Assembly: GCA_050250665.1 (NCBI GenBank)
Contig: JBFWOF010000026.1
Span: 25,301 to 89,300 of the forward strand
Origin: JADKFD01 sp050250665
GTDB taxonomy: Bacteria > Pseudomonadota > Gammaproteobacteria > Xanthomonadales > SZUA-5
Length of the DNA: 64,000 bases
Direction of reading: 5' to 3'
Shown piece by piece: positions 34,602 through 43,016 of the stretch. How positions within the stretch are numbered: position 1 is the stretch's first letter; each line of letters starts with the position of its first letter. Below the pieces are notes generated by a model. The model ran no database searches, had not been told where the DNA came from, and saw only the letters and a list, made by a program, of their open reading frames with translations. The translations under genes and the position numbers were made by a program.

Positions 34602-35261
34602 ATGAAGGCCCTGATCTTTGCCGCCGGCAAGGGCGAGCGCATGCGTCCGCTCACCGAGACCCGTCCCAAGGCGCTGCTGGAAGTACGCGGTCTGCCGCTG
34701 ATAGGCTGGCATTTGCGCGCCCTCAGGCGCGCCGGTGTCGAGGACATCGTCATCAATACCGGTTGGCTGGGCACGAAGTTGCCCGAAGCCTTGGGCGATG
34801 GCGGCGACTACGGCGTGCGCATTCACTGGTCACATGAGCCCAGCGAGCCGCTGGAAACCGGCGGCGGCATGCGCCAGGCGCTGGCACTGCTGGGCGCCGA
34901 CCCCTTCATCGCGACCAATGCCGACATCCACTGCGACTATGACTATGCCCGTCTGCCACTGTCCCCTACGGGTCTGGCGCATCTGGTGCTGGTCGACAAC
35001 CCCGAACATCATCCGCGCGGCGATTTCGTGCTGGCCGCTGGCCGCCTGAAACTCTGTGGCAGTCCGCGCCTGACATTTTCCGGCATCGGCGTGTACCGAC
35101 CCGAACTGGTCGCCCATCTGCCACCTGGCCGCTACGGACTGGCCCCGATCCTGCGCGAGGCCATCGACTTCGGCATGGTCAGCGGCGAACACCATCGGGG
35201 GCAGTGGTCTGACGTAGGCACCCCGGAACGGCTGGCGGCGTTGAACCGAGAGTCCAGGTAG
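34602..35261 (+). CDS. murU: N-acetylmuramate alpha-1-phosphate uridylyltransferase
   Basis: 219 aa nucleotidyltransferase. AAGKGERMRPLTETRPKALL is the nucleotide-binding signature, and IATNADIHCDYD holds the metal-binding Asp. The short length (no hexapeptide domain) and the gene order fit MurU, which makes UDP-MurNAc in the AmgK-MurU peptidoglycan recycling route of pseudomonads and allies and bypasses de novo synthesis (fosfomycin tolerance). AmgK, the kinase that feeds it, is not in this window. A generic sugar nucleotidyltransferase is the alternative. Confidence 0.85.
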   Translation: MKALIFAAGKGERMRPLTETRPKALLEVRGLPLIGWHLRALRRAGVEDIVINTGWLGTKLPEALGDGGDYGVRIHWSHEPSEPLETGGGMRQALALLGADPFIATNADIHCDYDYARLPLSPTGLAHLVLVDNPEHHPRGDFVLAAGRLKLCGSPRLTFSGIGVYRPELVAHLPPGRYGLAPILREAIDFGMVSGEHHRGQWSDVGTPERLAALNRESR

Positions 35262-35283
35262 CCGGGTGCGGGGCACAAAGCCG

Positions 35284-35470
35284 CTCTGAGGAGGGCCGCG
35301 CGCCTGCGCGGCCGCTCTTGATCCTCAAGCACGGAAGAGCAGCGCCGCAGCGCGGCGCCCTCCATGGCAGCACGCACGGGCCGGAGATCTGTGGGAGCGG
35401 ACTTCGTCCGCGATCGCTCCAGCGGTGAACCCCAAGGGCCCCGATCGCGGCTGAAGCCGCTCCCACAGCG
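35284..35470. repeat. Family J unit followed by a family A inverted pair
   Basis: gagggccgcgcgcctgcgcggcc and cagcgccgcagcgcggcgccctcc belong to a set also seen at 46711 and 58725. Then tgtgggagcggacttcgtccgcgatc (35390) faces gatcgcggctgaagccgctcccaca (35444-35467). It fills the gap between the convergent murU and DUF3667 genes. Confidence 0.75.
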
Positions 35471-35504
35471 CTTGGGCGCTGCCGACCAGGCCTTCGTGCC
35501 CTCG

Positions 35505-36371
35505 TCACACCTGCAACCAGACGATCCAGAACTGCACGAAACGATAGGCAAAGTGGCTGATGCCCAGCGCCAGGAACAGCAGCGGCAGCGCCAGCAGGGT
35601 GCGCAGCAGGCCCAGACCGTAGACCCTGCGCACGGCCAGGGTCCAGTGCGCCAGCAGCAGCAGCAACAAGAGCACCCGCAGCAGCACGCCGAATTCGCCG
35701 AGCGGCAGCAACGATCCGGCCAGCCACAGCACCAGCGGCAGAATCGCCACGGCGTAGAGCAGGAAGAAGGCGAACAGATGCAGGGCCACGATGACGTGCT
35801 CGGCGTAGTACCAGCGCCGCCAGCCCGCGAGCAGGCCCAGGAACAGCGCAATCACCGGCACATGCGCGATGACCATGCTGCGCGAGACTTCGTCGGCAAT
35901 GTCCTGGTAACGAGCCAACAAGCCGCCCCATCGGGGCAAATCGGCATCGCGCATCGGCCCATTGCAGGCCACCGTTTCCGGCGCGATCCTGGCGCTGACC
36001 TGTTTGTGCACCAGCGCCGACCAGGGCTGCAGGCAGGCCTGATCGAGCAATGACAGATTGAAATCGGTCATCGGCGCGCGAACGAAATACAGCACGTTGA
36101 TCAGCAGAAACAGGGTCAGTGGGGCCAGATAGCGTTTGCGCTGACCCTTCAGATAGGCGTCGGACAAGGCCCCGGGACGCAGGACCAGATCGCGGAAGCT
36201 CTGCCACCAGCGGCCTTCCAGTGACGTCAGCTGCTGCCACCAGTCCAGTAGCAGATGCGAGAGCGAGCGATCACCCGGCTCCAGGCGCTTCTGGCCACAG
36301 ACATGGCACCACTCACCGTGCAAAGAAGTGCCACAGTTGGCGCAAGCGTCGGAGTCCTCGATTGCGGTCAC
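35505..36371 (-). CDS. DUF3667 membrane protein with N-terminal zinc ribbon
   Basis: 288 aa. CANCGTSLHGEWCHVCGQKR gives the CxxC...CxxC ribbon that starts DUF3667 proteins, followed by LTSLEGRWWQSFRDLVLRPG and KGQRKRYLAPLTLFLLINVLYFV. At least five membrane helices follow (first near 90-108, the rest in the C-terminal half). Inner-membrane protein of unknown function. It has no operon partner; the divergent DUF4442 gene begins 46 bp from its start. Confidence 0.85.
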   Translation of the reverse strand: MTAIEDSDACANCGTSLHGEWCHVCGQKRLEPGDRSLSHLLLDWWQQLTSLEGRWWQSFRDLVLRPGALSDAYLKGQRKRYLAPLTLFLLINVLYFVRAPMTDFNLSLLDQACLQPWSALVHKQVSARIAPETVACNGPMRDADLPRWGGLLARYQDIADEVSRSMVIAHVPVIALFLGLLAGWRRWYYAEHVIVALHLFAFFLLYAVAILPLVLWLAGSLLPLGEFGVLLRVLLLLLLLAHWTLAVRRVYGLGLLRTLLALPLLFLALGISHFAYRFVQFWIVWLQV

Positions 36372-36417
36372 CAGGGCGGGGCTCTACTGTGACTGACCTG
36401 CCAAAGACTCTAGCTCA

Positions 36418-36879
36418 ATGCCCGCCCGAATGACCCCAGGCCGCCTCAAACTCTGGACCCGATGGTGGCCACCTTTCCTGTTCTCCGGCATCCGGGTGCT
36501 GCGCATCGGTGAGGACTGGCGCTCGGCCCGAGTGCAGCTCAAGCTGCGCTGGTACAATCGCAACTACGTGGGCACCCAGTTTGGCGGCGCCCTGTTCGCC
36601 ATGACCGATCCCTTCTGGATGATTCTGGTCATGGAGAATCTCGGCCCCGACTACGTGGTCTGGGACAAGGCCGCGAGGATCGACTTCATCAGTCCGGGAC
36701 GCGGCGATGTCTACGCCGAGTTCCGGCTGCGCAGCGAAGATCTGGACGAGCTCAGGCGCGACGCCGCCAGTGGCGAGAAGGTGCTCCGCTGGTTCAGTGT
36801 GGACGTGCGCAGCAAGGACGATACGCTGGTCGCACGGGTGCAGAAGCAGCTATACGTGCGGCTCAAGGCTCCGCGCTGA
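36418..36879 (+). CDS. DUF4442 hotdog-fold protein (thioesterase-like)
   Basis: 153 aa. GTQFGGALFAMTDPFWMILVME aligns with the substrate helix of hotdog thioesterases such as PaaI-like proteins, and DKAARIDFISPGRGDVYAEF with the following strands. DUF4442 members are presumed acyl-CoA binding or thioesterase enzymes, without a proven substrate. An alternative start lies four codons in. Its last 17 bp overlap the 3' end of the convergent kinase gene. Confidence 0.82.
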   Translation: MPARMTPGRLKLWTRWWPPFLFSGIRVLRIGEDWRSARVQLKLRWYNRNYVGTQFGGALFAMTDPFWMILVMENLGPDYVVWDKAARIDFISPGRGDVYAEFRLRSEDLDELRRDAASGEKVLRWFSVDVRSKDDTLVARVQKQLYVRLKAPR

Positions 36880-37447
36880 ATCCCGAATCATGATCGTCGA
36901 TGACGATGGCATTGAGGCGCTCGGCCAGCAGCAGCACCAGTTGTCGCTGCAGCTCCCGCGGCGTACAGCTTGCATCCAGCCGCCAGGCGCCGCTTCCGGG
37001 CGCCTCGAAGCGCGCGGCGATGGCGCGGACCAGATCGGGGTCACGATCGGGCGCAGGATGGCCTGAATCCTGGAGCACCCGGGCCATGGCGTCCGCTACC
37101 GGCAGATCCAGCCAGCACCATTGCAATTCACCACCCGCATCCTCGACAGCATCTTCGAGCTCGCCGCGATCAGCCTTGAGCGCGAAAGTCTTGCCGTCGA
37201 TGATCAGATTCATGGCCGCTCGTACACCACTGCCCGCGCGCCGCAGCAGCAGGCGATCAGCCTCGCGTCGGGCTGTCGCGCTGGCATCACCCGGGCGCAA
37301 CTCGGCGCGAATCTGATCGCGATCGAGTATCGACCAGCGAGTGGCTTCGGACAGCAGCCGCGCCAGGCTGGACTTGCCCGCGCCCGGCAGCCCCATCAAA
37401 GCCAACACCAGCGGTGCATGACCTGCAGGTGGACACAGCGCTAACAT
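36863..37447 (-). CDS. P-loop kinase-like ATPase, 194 aa
   Basis: Walker A in LMGLPGAGKSSLARLL (about 17-32); DRDQIRAEL follows as in zeta-toxin/chloramphenicol phosphotransferase-like and adenylylsulfate/gluconate-kinase-like small kinases; FALKADRGELEDAVEDAGG and WCWLDLPVADAMAR correspond to the Walker B side and lid. It looks like a stand-alone small-molecule kinase, but the substrate is not identifiable. No antitoxin-like partner is next to it, so a toxin role is not supported. Convergent overlap of 17 bp with the DUF4442 gene. Confidence 0.75.
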   Translation of the reverse strand: MLALCPPAGHAPLVLALMGLPGAGKSSLARLLSEATRWSILDRDQIRAELRPGDASATARREADRLLLRRAGSGVRAAMNLIIDGKTFALKADRGELEDAVEDAGGELQWCWLDLPVADAMARVLQDSGHPAPDRDPDLVRAIAARFEAPGSGAWRLDASCTPRELQRQLVLLLAERLNAIVIDDHDSGFSAEP

Positions 37448-37479
37448 GGACTCATCCCTTGGCGGAAACAGGATCGATC

Positions 37480-37860
37480 ATGACTGACTCCCGATTGCAA
37501 CGCGCCTACGATAGCGCCCGCCGCTGGTTGCGCGAAGAATTGCCGCGGGCCGAAGAACACGCGGCGGAGAGCCTGCTGCACGTCATGGCCACGATTCGCG
37601 AGTATCTGGTGGCCGCCGAAGAGCTCACCCGCGACGAAGCGCAGATGGTGGCCGAAACCCTGCGCTATGACCTCCGCGAAGCGGCACACCATTGGGAGGA
37701 CCTGAAACTCGAATACGTGGACTGGGCCAAGTTCGACGTCGAGCGCATCGAAGCGGCGGTGCTGGAGAAACTCAAGGCCGCGGCCGATCCCACCTGGGTG
37801 GAACTGGCCCGCTTCCAGGGCGGCCGCGAACGACTGAAGGAAGGTCCCGCGCCGGAATAG
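37480..37860 (+). CDS. Small helical protein, DUF1451/YbeL-like hairpin
   Basis: 126 aa from the ATG with AGGA six bases upstream; an upstream in-frame extension overlaps the divergent gene and is rejected. Entirely helical and charged: RLQRAYDSARRWLREELPRA, then EELTRDEAQMVAETLRYDLREAAHHW, which resembles the helical half of YbeL/DUF1451 proteins but lacks their C-terminal zinc ribbon. No Cys motif is present. Function unknown. Shares a short divergent promoter region with the P-loop kinase. Confidence 0.65.
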   Translation: MTDSRLQRAYDSARRWLREELPRAEEHAAESLLHVMATIREYLVAAEELTRDEAQMVAETLRYDLREAAHHWEDLKLEYVDWAKFDVERIEAAVLEKLKAAADPTWVELARFQGGRERLKEGPAPE

Positions 37861-37914
37861 CCCGCCGCCCTGGCCGCGCAAAGACGAACTTCGCTCCGAA
37901 CGGACCATTTGTTC

Positions 37915-38214
37915 AACGCAGAGAACGCTGAGGTGCGCAGAGAACGCAGAGAAAATCGGTTCAGAAGTAGCTCTGCACCGGATCATTTCCGAGGTTGACT
38001 TGCCAGGGCGTCTCACCTTCCAAGGCGACGCTGACTTGCTGGCCCTCTGAGGGCAGTGATGCCAGCGCGGAGAACCCACAGGGACACAAATGCGTCATTT
38101 CCGCGAAAGCGCGCGCAAGCGGGAATGACGACTGATTCAGCGGATTCTTCCAAAAAGAAGGTCTCTTCTGCCTTTCTCCGCGTTCTCCGCGGCCCTCTGC
38201 GTTCTCCGCGTTGA
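37915..38214. repeat. Family G variants (aacgcagagaacgc / gcgttctccgcgtt)
   Basis: aacgcagagaacgctgaggt at about 37917 and ctttctccgcgttctccgcg...ctctgcgttctccgcgtt at 38157-38214 are inverted relatives. Between them 37960-38155 has no gene or motif I can support. Together they span the 380-bp gap between the small helical gene and phoU. Confidence 0.6.
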
Positions 38215-38240
38215 CCGCTCTTCCCCCAGGACGCCGAGAG

Positions 38241-38957
38241 TCAGCGTCGCGCCGGCAGGGCTTCCTTTTCGATCTGCTCCAGCGTGGCATGACGCACATC
38301 AGTGCCGCGCACGATGTAGACCAGATGCTCGGCGATGTTGGCGGCGTGATCGGCCACGCGGTCGACGGCGCGGGTGATCGACAGCATGTCGAGCAAACCG
38401 GGCACGGAATCCGGCTGCGCCGACATGCGCTTGACCACTTCCTTGCTGACCGCCGAAGTGTCGCGGGCGAAACTGCGATTGCTGCGCAGCACTGCCACGG
38501 CGGCCTCCAGATCGCTGCGGACGAAAGCATCCAGCGCATCCCGCAGCAACTTGCGCGCGCGCTCGGCCAGACCTTCGATGTCATTGATCCAGCCACCGTC
38601 GCTGGCGCCGCTTTCTTCCACATTGGCACTCAGTCGCGCGATCTTGCGGGCCTTGTCGCCGATGCGTTCCAGCTCCGACACGATCTTGCTCACACCCAGC
38701 ACCATGCGCAGATCGCTGGCAGCGGGCTGGCGCTTGGCAATGACGTGGGCACAGGCGTCGTCGATACGGATTTCCAGCAGATTGACCGAGGCATCGTTCG
38801 CCACCACTTCGTCGGCCAACAGGGATTTGGCTGTGACCAGTGCCTCGATGGCGCGCTTGAACTGTTCATCCACCAACCCGCCCATTTCCACCACGCGGGT
38901 GCGCAGGGCGGTCAGATCGGCGTCAAATTGCTTAGACAAATGGTCGCTCATGTTCAT
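38241..38957 (-). CDS. phoU: Phosphate transport regulator PhoU
   Basis: 238 aa with two PhoU helical repeats. ERIGDKARKIARL in the first and VDRVADHAANIAEHLVYI in the second are the E/DxxxD metal-binding signatures. GGGAG stands seven bases before the ATG. PhoU links the Pst transporter to PhoR and lowers Pho regulon expression when phosphate is plentiful. It is the last gene of the leftward pst operon, 57 bp after pstB. phoB and phoR are not in the window. Confidence 0.96.
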   Translation of the reverse strand: MNMSDHLSKQFDADLTALRTRVVEMGGLVDEQFKRAIEALVTAKSLLADEVVANDASVNLLEIRIDDACAHVIAKRQPAASDLRMVLGVSKIVSELERIGDKARKIARLSANVEESGASDGGWINDIEGLAERARKLLRDALDAFVRSDLEAAVAVLRSNRSFARDTSAVSKEVVKRMSAQPDSVPGLLDMLSITRAVDRVADHAANIAEHLVYIVRGTDVRHATLEQIEKEALPARR

Positions 38958-39014
38958 TCTTGTTCTCCCTGCGCGACCATGCCTGAGGCCGCGCAGTCAG
39001 CATTGTGACAGTTC

Positions 39015-39812
39015 TCAGCCGAAGCGCCCGGTAATGTAGTCCTCGGTCTGCTTCTTCTGCGGCCGGAAGAACACATCGTCGGTCCAACCGAACTCGATCA
39101 GATCACCCAGATACATGTAGGCGGTGAAGTCGGAAACGCGGGCCGCCTGCTGCATGTTGTGGGTCACGATCAGGATGGTGACCTTGTTGCGCAACTCGTG
39201 GATCAGCTCCTCGATGCTCGCGGTCGCGATCGGATCCAGCGCGCTGGTGGGCTCGTCGAACAACAGCAGTTCGGGATCGCAGGCCAGTGCCCGGGCGATG
39301 CACAGGCGTTGCTGCTGCCCGCCCGACAGGGTGGTGCCCAGATCGTCCAGGCGGTCCTTGACCTCCTTCCACAGCGCCGCATTCTTCAGCGCCTCCTCGA
39401 CCCGATCCATCAGCACCGTGCGGCGCTTCTCGCCGCGGATGCGCAGGCCATAAGCCACATTCTCGAAGATCGATTTGGGAAAAGGATTGGGCTTCTGGAA
39501 CACCATCGCCAGGCGCATGCGTACCTCGATCGGATCCACATCCCGCGACAGCAGATTGACATCGTCGGGATGCAATCGGATTTCGCCGTCATAACGCGTG
39601 CCCGGATAGAGATCGTGCATGCGGTTGAAACAGCGCAGGAAGGTGCTCTTGCCGCAACCTGAAGGCCCGATCAGCGCAGTCACGCGCTTGTCGTAGATCG
39701 GCAGGTTGATGCCGTTGAGCGCCTGTTTCTCGCCGTAGAAGAAGTTCAGATCGCGCGCTTCGGCCTTCCTGGCAAGCGTGGCGAGATCGGGTTTTTTCGG
39801 CTCGTCGTTCAT
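39015..39812 (-). CDS. pstB: Phosphate ABC transporter ATP-binding protein
   Basis: 265 aa from the ATG at 39812, whose Shine-Dalgarno GGTGAG overlaps the pstA stop; a GTG four codons upstream is the alternative. [19 protein letters not shown], Walker [21 protein letters not shown], signature [16 protein letters not shown] and Walker [14 protein letters not shown] are textbook PstB. It powers high-affinity phosphate import. Fourth gene of the operon. Confidence 0.97.
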   Translation of the reverse strand: MNDEPKKPDLATLARKAEARDLNFFYGEKQALNGINLPIYDKRVTALIGPSGCGKSTFLRCFNRMHDLYPGTRYDGEIRLHPDDVNLLSRDVDPIEVRMRLAMVFQKPNPFPKSIFENVAYGLRIRGEKRRTVLMDRVEEALKNAALWKEVKDRLDDLGTTLSGGQQQRLCIARALACDPELLLFDEPTSALDPIATASIEELIHELRNKVTILIVTHNMQQAARVSDFTAYMYLGDLIEFGWTDDVFFRPQKKQTEDYITGRFG

Positions 39813-39817
39813 GGGTC

Positions 39818-40735
39818 TCACCAATTGAGGTTACGGCGCAGGCGGTAGCGCAGCCAGATGGCAATGGCGTTCATCGCCAGCGTCATGGCCACCAGTACCA
39901 ATGCAGCAGCAGAGGCATTGGCCTGGAAAGCTTCTTCCGGGCGCGAGGTCCAGCCAAAGATCTGGATCGGCATGGCCGTGAAGGGTGACCACAGCCAGTC
40001 GAAGTTGATGAAGGGAAAACTGCCATCGATCGGCGGCGGCGGCAGAAAGGCAATAAAGCTGACTGCGCCGATGGTCACGATAGGCGCGGTCTCGCCGATG
40101 GCGCGTGACAGGCCGATGATCACACCGGTCAGGATGCCGGGCATGGAATACGGCAACACGTGATCCTTGACCATCTGCCAGCGGGTGGCGCCCAGCGCAT
40201 AGGCCGCCTCACGGATGGCCCCGGGTACGGCGCGGATGGCTTCGCGCGTGGCGACGATGACCACCGGCAGAATCAGCAGTGCCAGGGTCAGACCAGCCGT
40301 GAGCACGCTGGCTCCGAGGCCGAAGGTGTGCACGAACAGGCCCAAAGCCAGCAAGCCGTAGACGATGGAAGGCACGCCAGCCAGATTGTTGATGTTGATC
40401 TCGATCAGCGCCGTCATCCGGTTGCGCGGCGCGTATTCCTCCAGATAGATGCCAGCGGACACGCCGACCGGCACCGCCACGAAGGCCGTCACCAGCATGA
40501 CCACGAAGCTGCCCACCCAGGCCGCCAGAATGCCGGCGCGCTCCGGGCGGCGGGAGGCGAATTCGGTAAAGAAACTGCCGTTCAAGCGACTCCAGCCATC
40601 GCCGACCATGTCGATGAACAAGGCGACAAAGGTGCAGGCGGCAAAAAGCAGCGCGGCCACGCCCAGCGCCACGAACAGCAGGTCCTTGCGCTTGGCGCGG
40701 GCGATGGTGGCTTGCAGATCGGCGGCGACGGCCAT
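39818..40735 (-). CDS. pstA: Phosphate ABC transporter permease PstA
   Basis: 305 aa with six or so membrane helices. [37 protein letters not shown] and [23 protein letters not shown] (the EAA loop that contacts PstB) identify it. A non-membrane insertion ([25 protein letters not shown]) near the C terminus is typical of PstA in this group. The start is 1 bp after pstC, so translation is coupled. Confidence 0.95.
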   Translation of the reverse strand: MAVAADLQATIARAKRKDLLFVALGVAALLFAACTFVALFIDMVGDGWSRLNGSFFTEFASRRPERAGILAAWVGSFVVMLVTAFVAVPVGVSAGIYLEEYAPRNRMTALIEININNLAGVPSIVYGLLALGLFVHTFGLGASVLTAGLTLALLILPVVIVATREAIRAVPGAIREAAYALGATRWQMVKDHVLPYSMPGILTGVIIGLSRAIGETAPIVTIGAVSFIAFLPPPPIDGSFPFINFDWLWSPFTAMPIQIFGWTSRPEEAFQANASAAALVLVAMTLAMNAIAIWLRYRLRRNLNW

Positions 40736-40736
40736 C

Positions 40737-41666
40737 TCAGTACTCCTCCCGATAACGACGGCGCAGCCAATAGCCGAGCAGGTTGAAACACAGGGTCAGC
40801 ACGAACAGGGTCAGACCGGCGGCAAAAATGGTCTGATACCCGACGCTGCCATGCGGCAGATCGCCCTTGGCCACCTGCACGATGTAGGCGGTGATGGTCG
40901 CCGCCTGATCCATGGGGTTGAAAGTCAGGTTCGGCTGCATACCGGCGGCCACAGCGACGATCATGGTTTCACCCACGGCGCGGGAAATGCCGAGAATGTA
41001 GGCAGCAGCCAGTCCCGAGAACGCGGCTGGCACCACCACCGTCAAGGCCACCTGCAGGCGCGTGGCGCCCATGGCGTAGGCGCCCTCGCGCAGGGCCATC
41101 GGCACGGCACGCATGGCGTCCTCGCTGATCGAACTGATGTAGGGCACGATCATCACGCCCATGACCAGACCTGCGGACAGCAGATTGAAGCCCGGCAGGC
41201 CCGGAATGAACTGTTTCAGCAAGGGGGTCACGAAGAACAGGGCGAAATAGCCGAAGACGATGGTCGGGATGCCCGCCAGCAGTTCCAGCACCGGCTTGGC
41301 AATCTCGCGGGTCCGAGCGGATGCAAACTCGGACAGGTAGATCGCCAGGATGGTGCCGACCGGAATAGCCACACACAGCGCGATCGCAGAACTGGTCAGC
41401 GTGCCCGACAGCAGTACCCAGATACCGAAATGCGGATCGGAGAACAGCGGCGTCCACTGCGAATCGGTGAAGAAGCTGACGATCGACACTTCGCGGAAGA
41501 AGGCCAGTGATTCCTTCAGCAGGATGAAGACGATGCCGACGGTGGTCGCCACTGCTACCAGGGCGGCACTGAACAGCAAAGCCTCGATGAAGCGTTCGCG
41601 CAAATGACGCGAACGCCGGTAGCGCAGCCTGCCGGCGATCTCCTGACTGGATAAGGCTTGTCCCAT
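40737..41666 (-). CDS. pstC: Phosphate ABC transporter permease PstC
   Basis: 309 aa from the ATG at 41666, which has GGGGG four bases upstream; TTG and ATG codons 18-21 bp earlier are less likely. Membrane segments from about residue 30 on, ILAIYLSEFASARTREIAKPVLELLAGIPTIVFGYFAL and EDAMRAVPMALREGAYAMGATRLQ (EAA loop) are PstC features. Separated from pstS by a perfect 13-bp hairpin. Confidence 0.95.
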   Translation of the reverse strand: MGQALSSQEIAGRLRYRRSRHLRERFIEALLFSAALVAVATTVGIVFILLKESLAFFREVSIVSFFTDSQWTPLFSDPHFGIWVLLSGTLTSSAIALCVAIPVGTILAIYLSEFASARTREIAKPVLELLAGIPTIVFGYFALFFVTPLLKQFIPGLPGFNLLSAGLVMGVMIVPYISSISEDAMRAVPMALREGAYAMGATRLQVALTVVVPAAFSGLAAAYILGISRAVGETMIVAVAAGMQPNLTFNPMDQAATITAYIVQVAKGDLPHGSVGYQTIFAAGLTLFVLTLCFNLLGYWLRRRYREEY

Positions 41667-41688
41667 GTTTCCCCCGAAGCTCATCAAG

Positions 41689-41721
41689 CACGACGGGCGC
41701 GATCAGCTCGCGCCCGTCGTG
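41689..41721 (-). terminator. Perfect 13-bp hairpin between pstS and pstC
   Basis: cacgacgggcgcg and cgcgcccgtcgtg pair without mismatch around a 7-nt loop. There is no T tract, so a partial terminator or an mRNA-stabilising element that keeps PstS more abundant than the permease is the likely role. Confidence 0.7.
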
Positions 41722-41749
41722 GTCCAACGTCTAGTCTACCGATCCAGCA

Positions 41750-42802
41750 TTACAGACTGGCTTCGCGCTCCAGCAACTCCTCGATGGTGATCGACGTTGC
41801 CGGCTCGCCGTGGAACACCGTGCCGACCTTGCCTTCGGCCAGATGCTTGCGCACGCCATCATAGGCGGCCTGGGGCAGCGGCACATAGCGCACTTCGCGG
41901 GCCAGTGCGGCGACATTGTCGAAATAGAACTCGATGAACTGCTTGATCTCCGGACGCTCCAGAGACTTGGCGCTGACGTAGATGAACATGGGGCGTGCCA
42001 GCGGCACATAGGTGCCGGCGATGACCGCTTCCTCGCTCGGCAGCACGCCGGGCGCGCCTTCGGTCGGGGCAATCGCCAGCGCCTTGAGCTTGTCCTGGTT
42101 TTCGGCGTAATAGGCATAACCGAAATAACCCAGCGCGTTCACGTCCTGGGCCACACCCTGGACCAGCGTGTTGTCGTCTTCCGACGCCGTGTAGTCGCCA
42201 CGGCTGGACTTGGCCTTGCCGACGACGGCCTCGGTGAAGTAGTCAAAGGTGCCCGAATCGGAACCGGCGCCATAGAGCTTGAACTCGGCATCCGGCCAAC
42301 TCGGGTCGATCTGGTTCCAGCGCGAAATCGTGCCCTGCGACTCAGGCGCCCAGATCTTCTTGAGCTGCTCGACCGTGATGGTCGACAGGAACTCGTTCTT
42401 GGGGTTGGCGACGACGGTCAGCGCGTCAAAAGCCACCGGCAATTCGTAGTAGGTGATGCCGGCCGCGGCGCAGATTTCCATCTCCGACTTCTGGATAGGA
42501 CGCGAAGCATTGCCGATGTCGAGTTCGCCACGGCAGAACTTCTTGAAGCCACCGCCGGTGCCGGAAACGCCGACCGTCACTTTCAACTTGCCCTGATTCT
42601 GCATCTGGAACTCTTCAGCGATGGCCTCGCTGATCGGATACACCGTGCTCGATCCGTCCAGCTGAATCACCTGGGCCGCAGCCGCCGGCGCCGTGGAGCT
42701 GGCCACGCTGTCCGTGGCTGGCGCGGGCGGCTCCTGGGAACCGCAGGCCACCAGCGCAAGGGCGATCATCGACGACAGCAAGGAAACTCGAAGGGTTTTC
42801 AT
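41750..42802 (-). CDS. pstS: Phosphate-binding lipoprotein PstS
   Basis: 350 aa. Start placed at the ATG at 42802 ([20 protein letters not shown]); an upstream GTG is possible. Lipobox LVAC marks it as a lipoprotein, and an Ala/Ser/Thr linker leads to the binding domain with [46 protein letters not shown] and [15 protein letters not shown], the phosphate-coordinating loops. First gene of the operon, with a Pho box upstream. Confidence 0.95.
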   Translation of the reverse strand: MKTLRVSLLSSMIALALVACGSQEPPAPATDSVASSTAPAAAAQVIQLDGSSTVYPISEAIAEEFQMQNQGKLKVTVGVSGTGGGFKKFCRGELDIGNASRPIQKSEMEICAAAGITYYELPVAFDALTVVANPKNEFLSTITVEQLKKIWAPESQGTISRWNQIDPSWPDAEFKLYGAGSDSGTFDYFTEAVVGKAKSSRGDYTASEDDNTLVQGVAQDVNALGYFGYAYYAENQDKLKALAIAPTEGAPGVLPSEEAVIAGTYVPLARPMFIYVSAKSLERPEIKQFIEFYFDNVAALAREVRYVPLPQAAYDGVRKHLAEGKVGTVFHGEPATSITIEELLEREASL

Positions 42803-42850
42803 CGGCACTACTCGACAAGGGAGGATGGGAACGGAGTCTGTGATGGAAAC

Positions 42851-42868
42851 ATTGCAGTGATATGACAG
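42851..42868 (-). promoter_or_regulatory. Pho box upstream of pstS
   Basis: Leftward CTGTCAT-ATCA-CTGCAAT matches the 7-4-7 PhoB consensus (CTGTCAT, 4 bp, CTGTCAT): first half perfect, second half with two changes. About 50 bp before the pstS start codon. Confidence 0.75.
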
Positions 42869-42952
42869 TATCGAAGCATTTGCACCAATGACGGCAAGGA
42901 AGCAGCCGGACCGACCCGAAGATGGCGGTTCTGCGACAAGCAGATGATCACA

Positions 42953-42970
42953 TCGTCATCTGTCTGCAAC
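42953..42970 (+). promoter_or_regulatory. Pho box upstream of the phosphate porin
   Basis: Rightward TCGTCAT-CTGT-CTGCAAC is a weaker 7-4-7 match (five of seven in each half) about 46 bp before the porin ATG. Confidence 0.55.
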
Positions 42971-43016
42971 ATTTGAGTCACATGATTGTCTCCATTCCGT
43001 CAACGAGACTCCTGCC

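Noticed and set aside
36863..37447. P-loop protein as a zeta-type toxin
   Set aside because: No epsilon-like antitoxin gene adjoins it, and its neighbours are metabolic or unknown genes.
37414..37479. N-terminal extension of the small helical protein
   Set aside because: It overlaps the start of the divergent kinase gene, while AGGA precedes the ATG at 37480.
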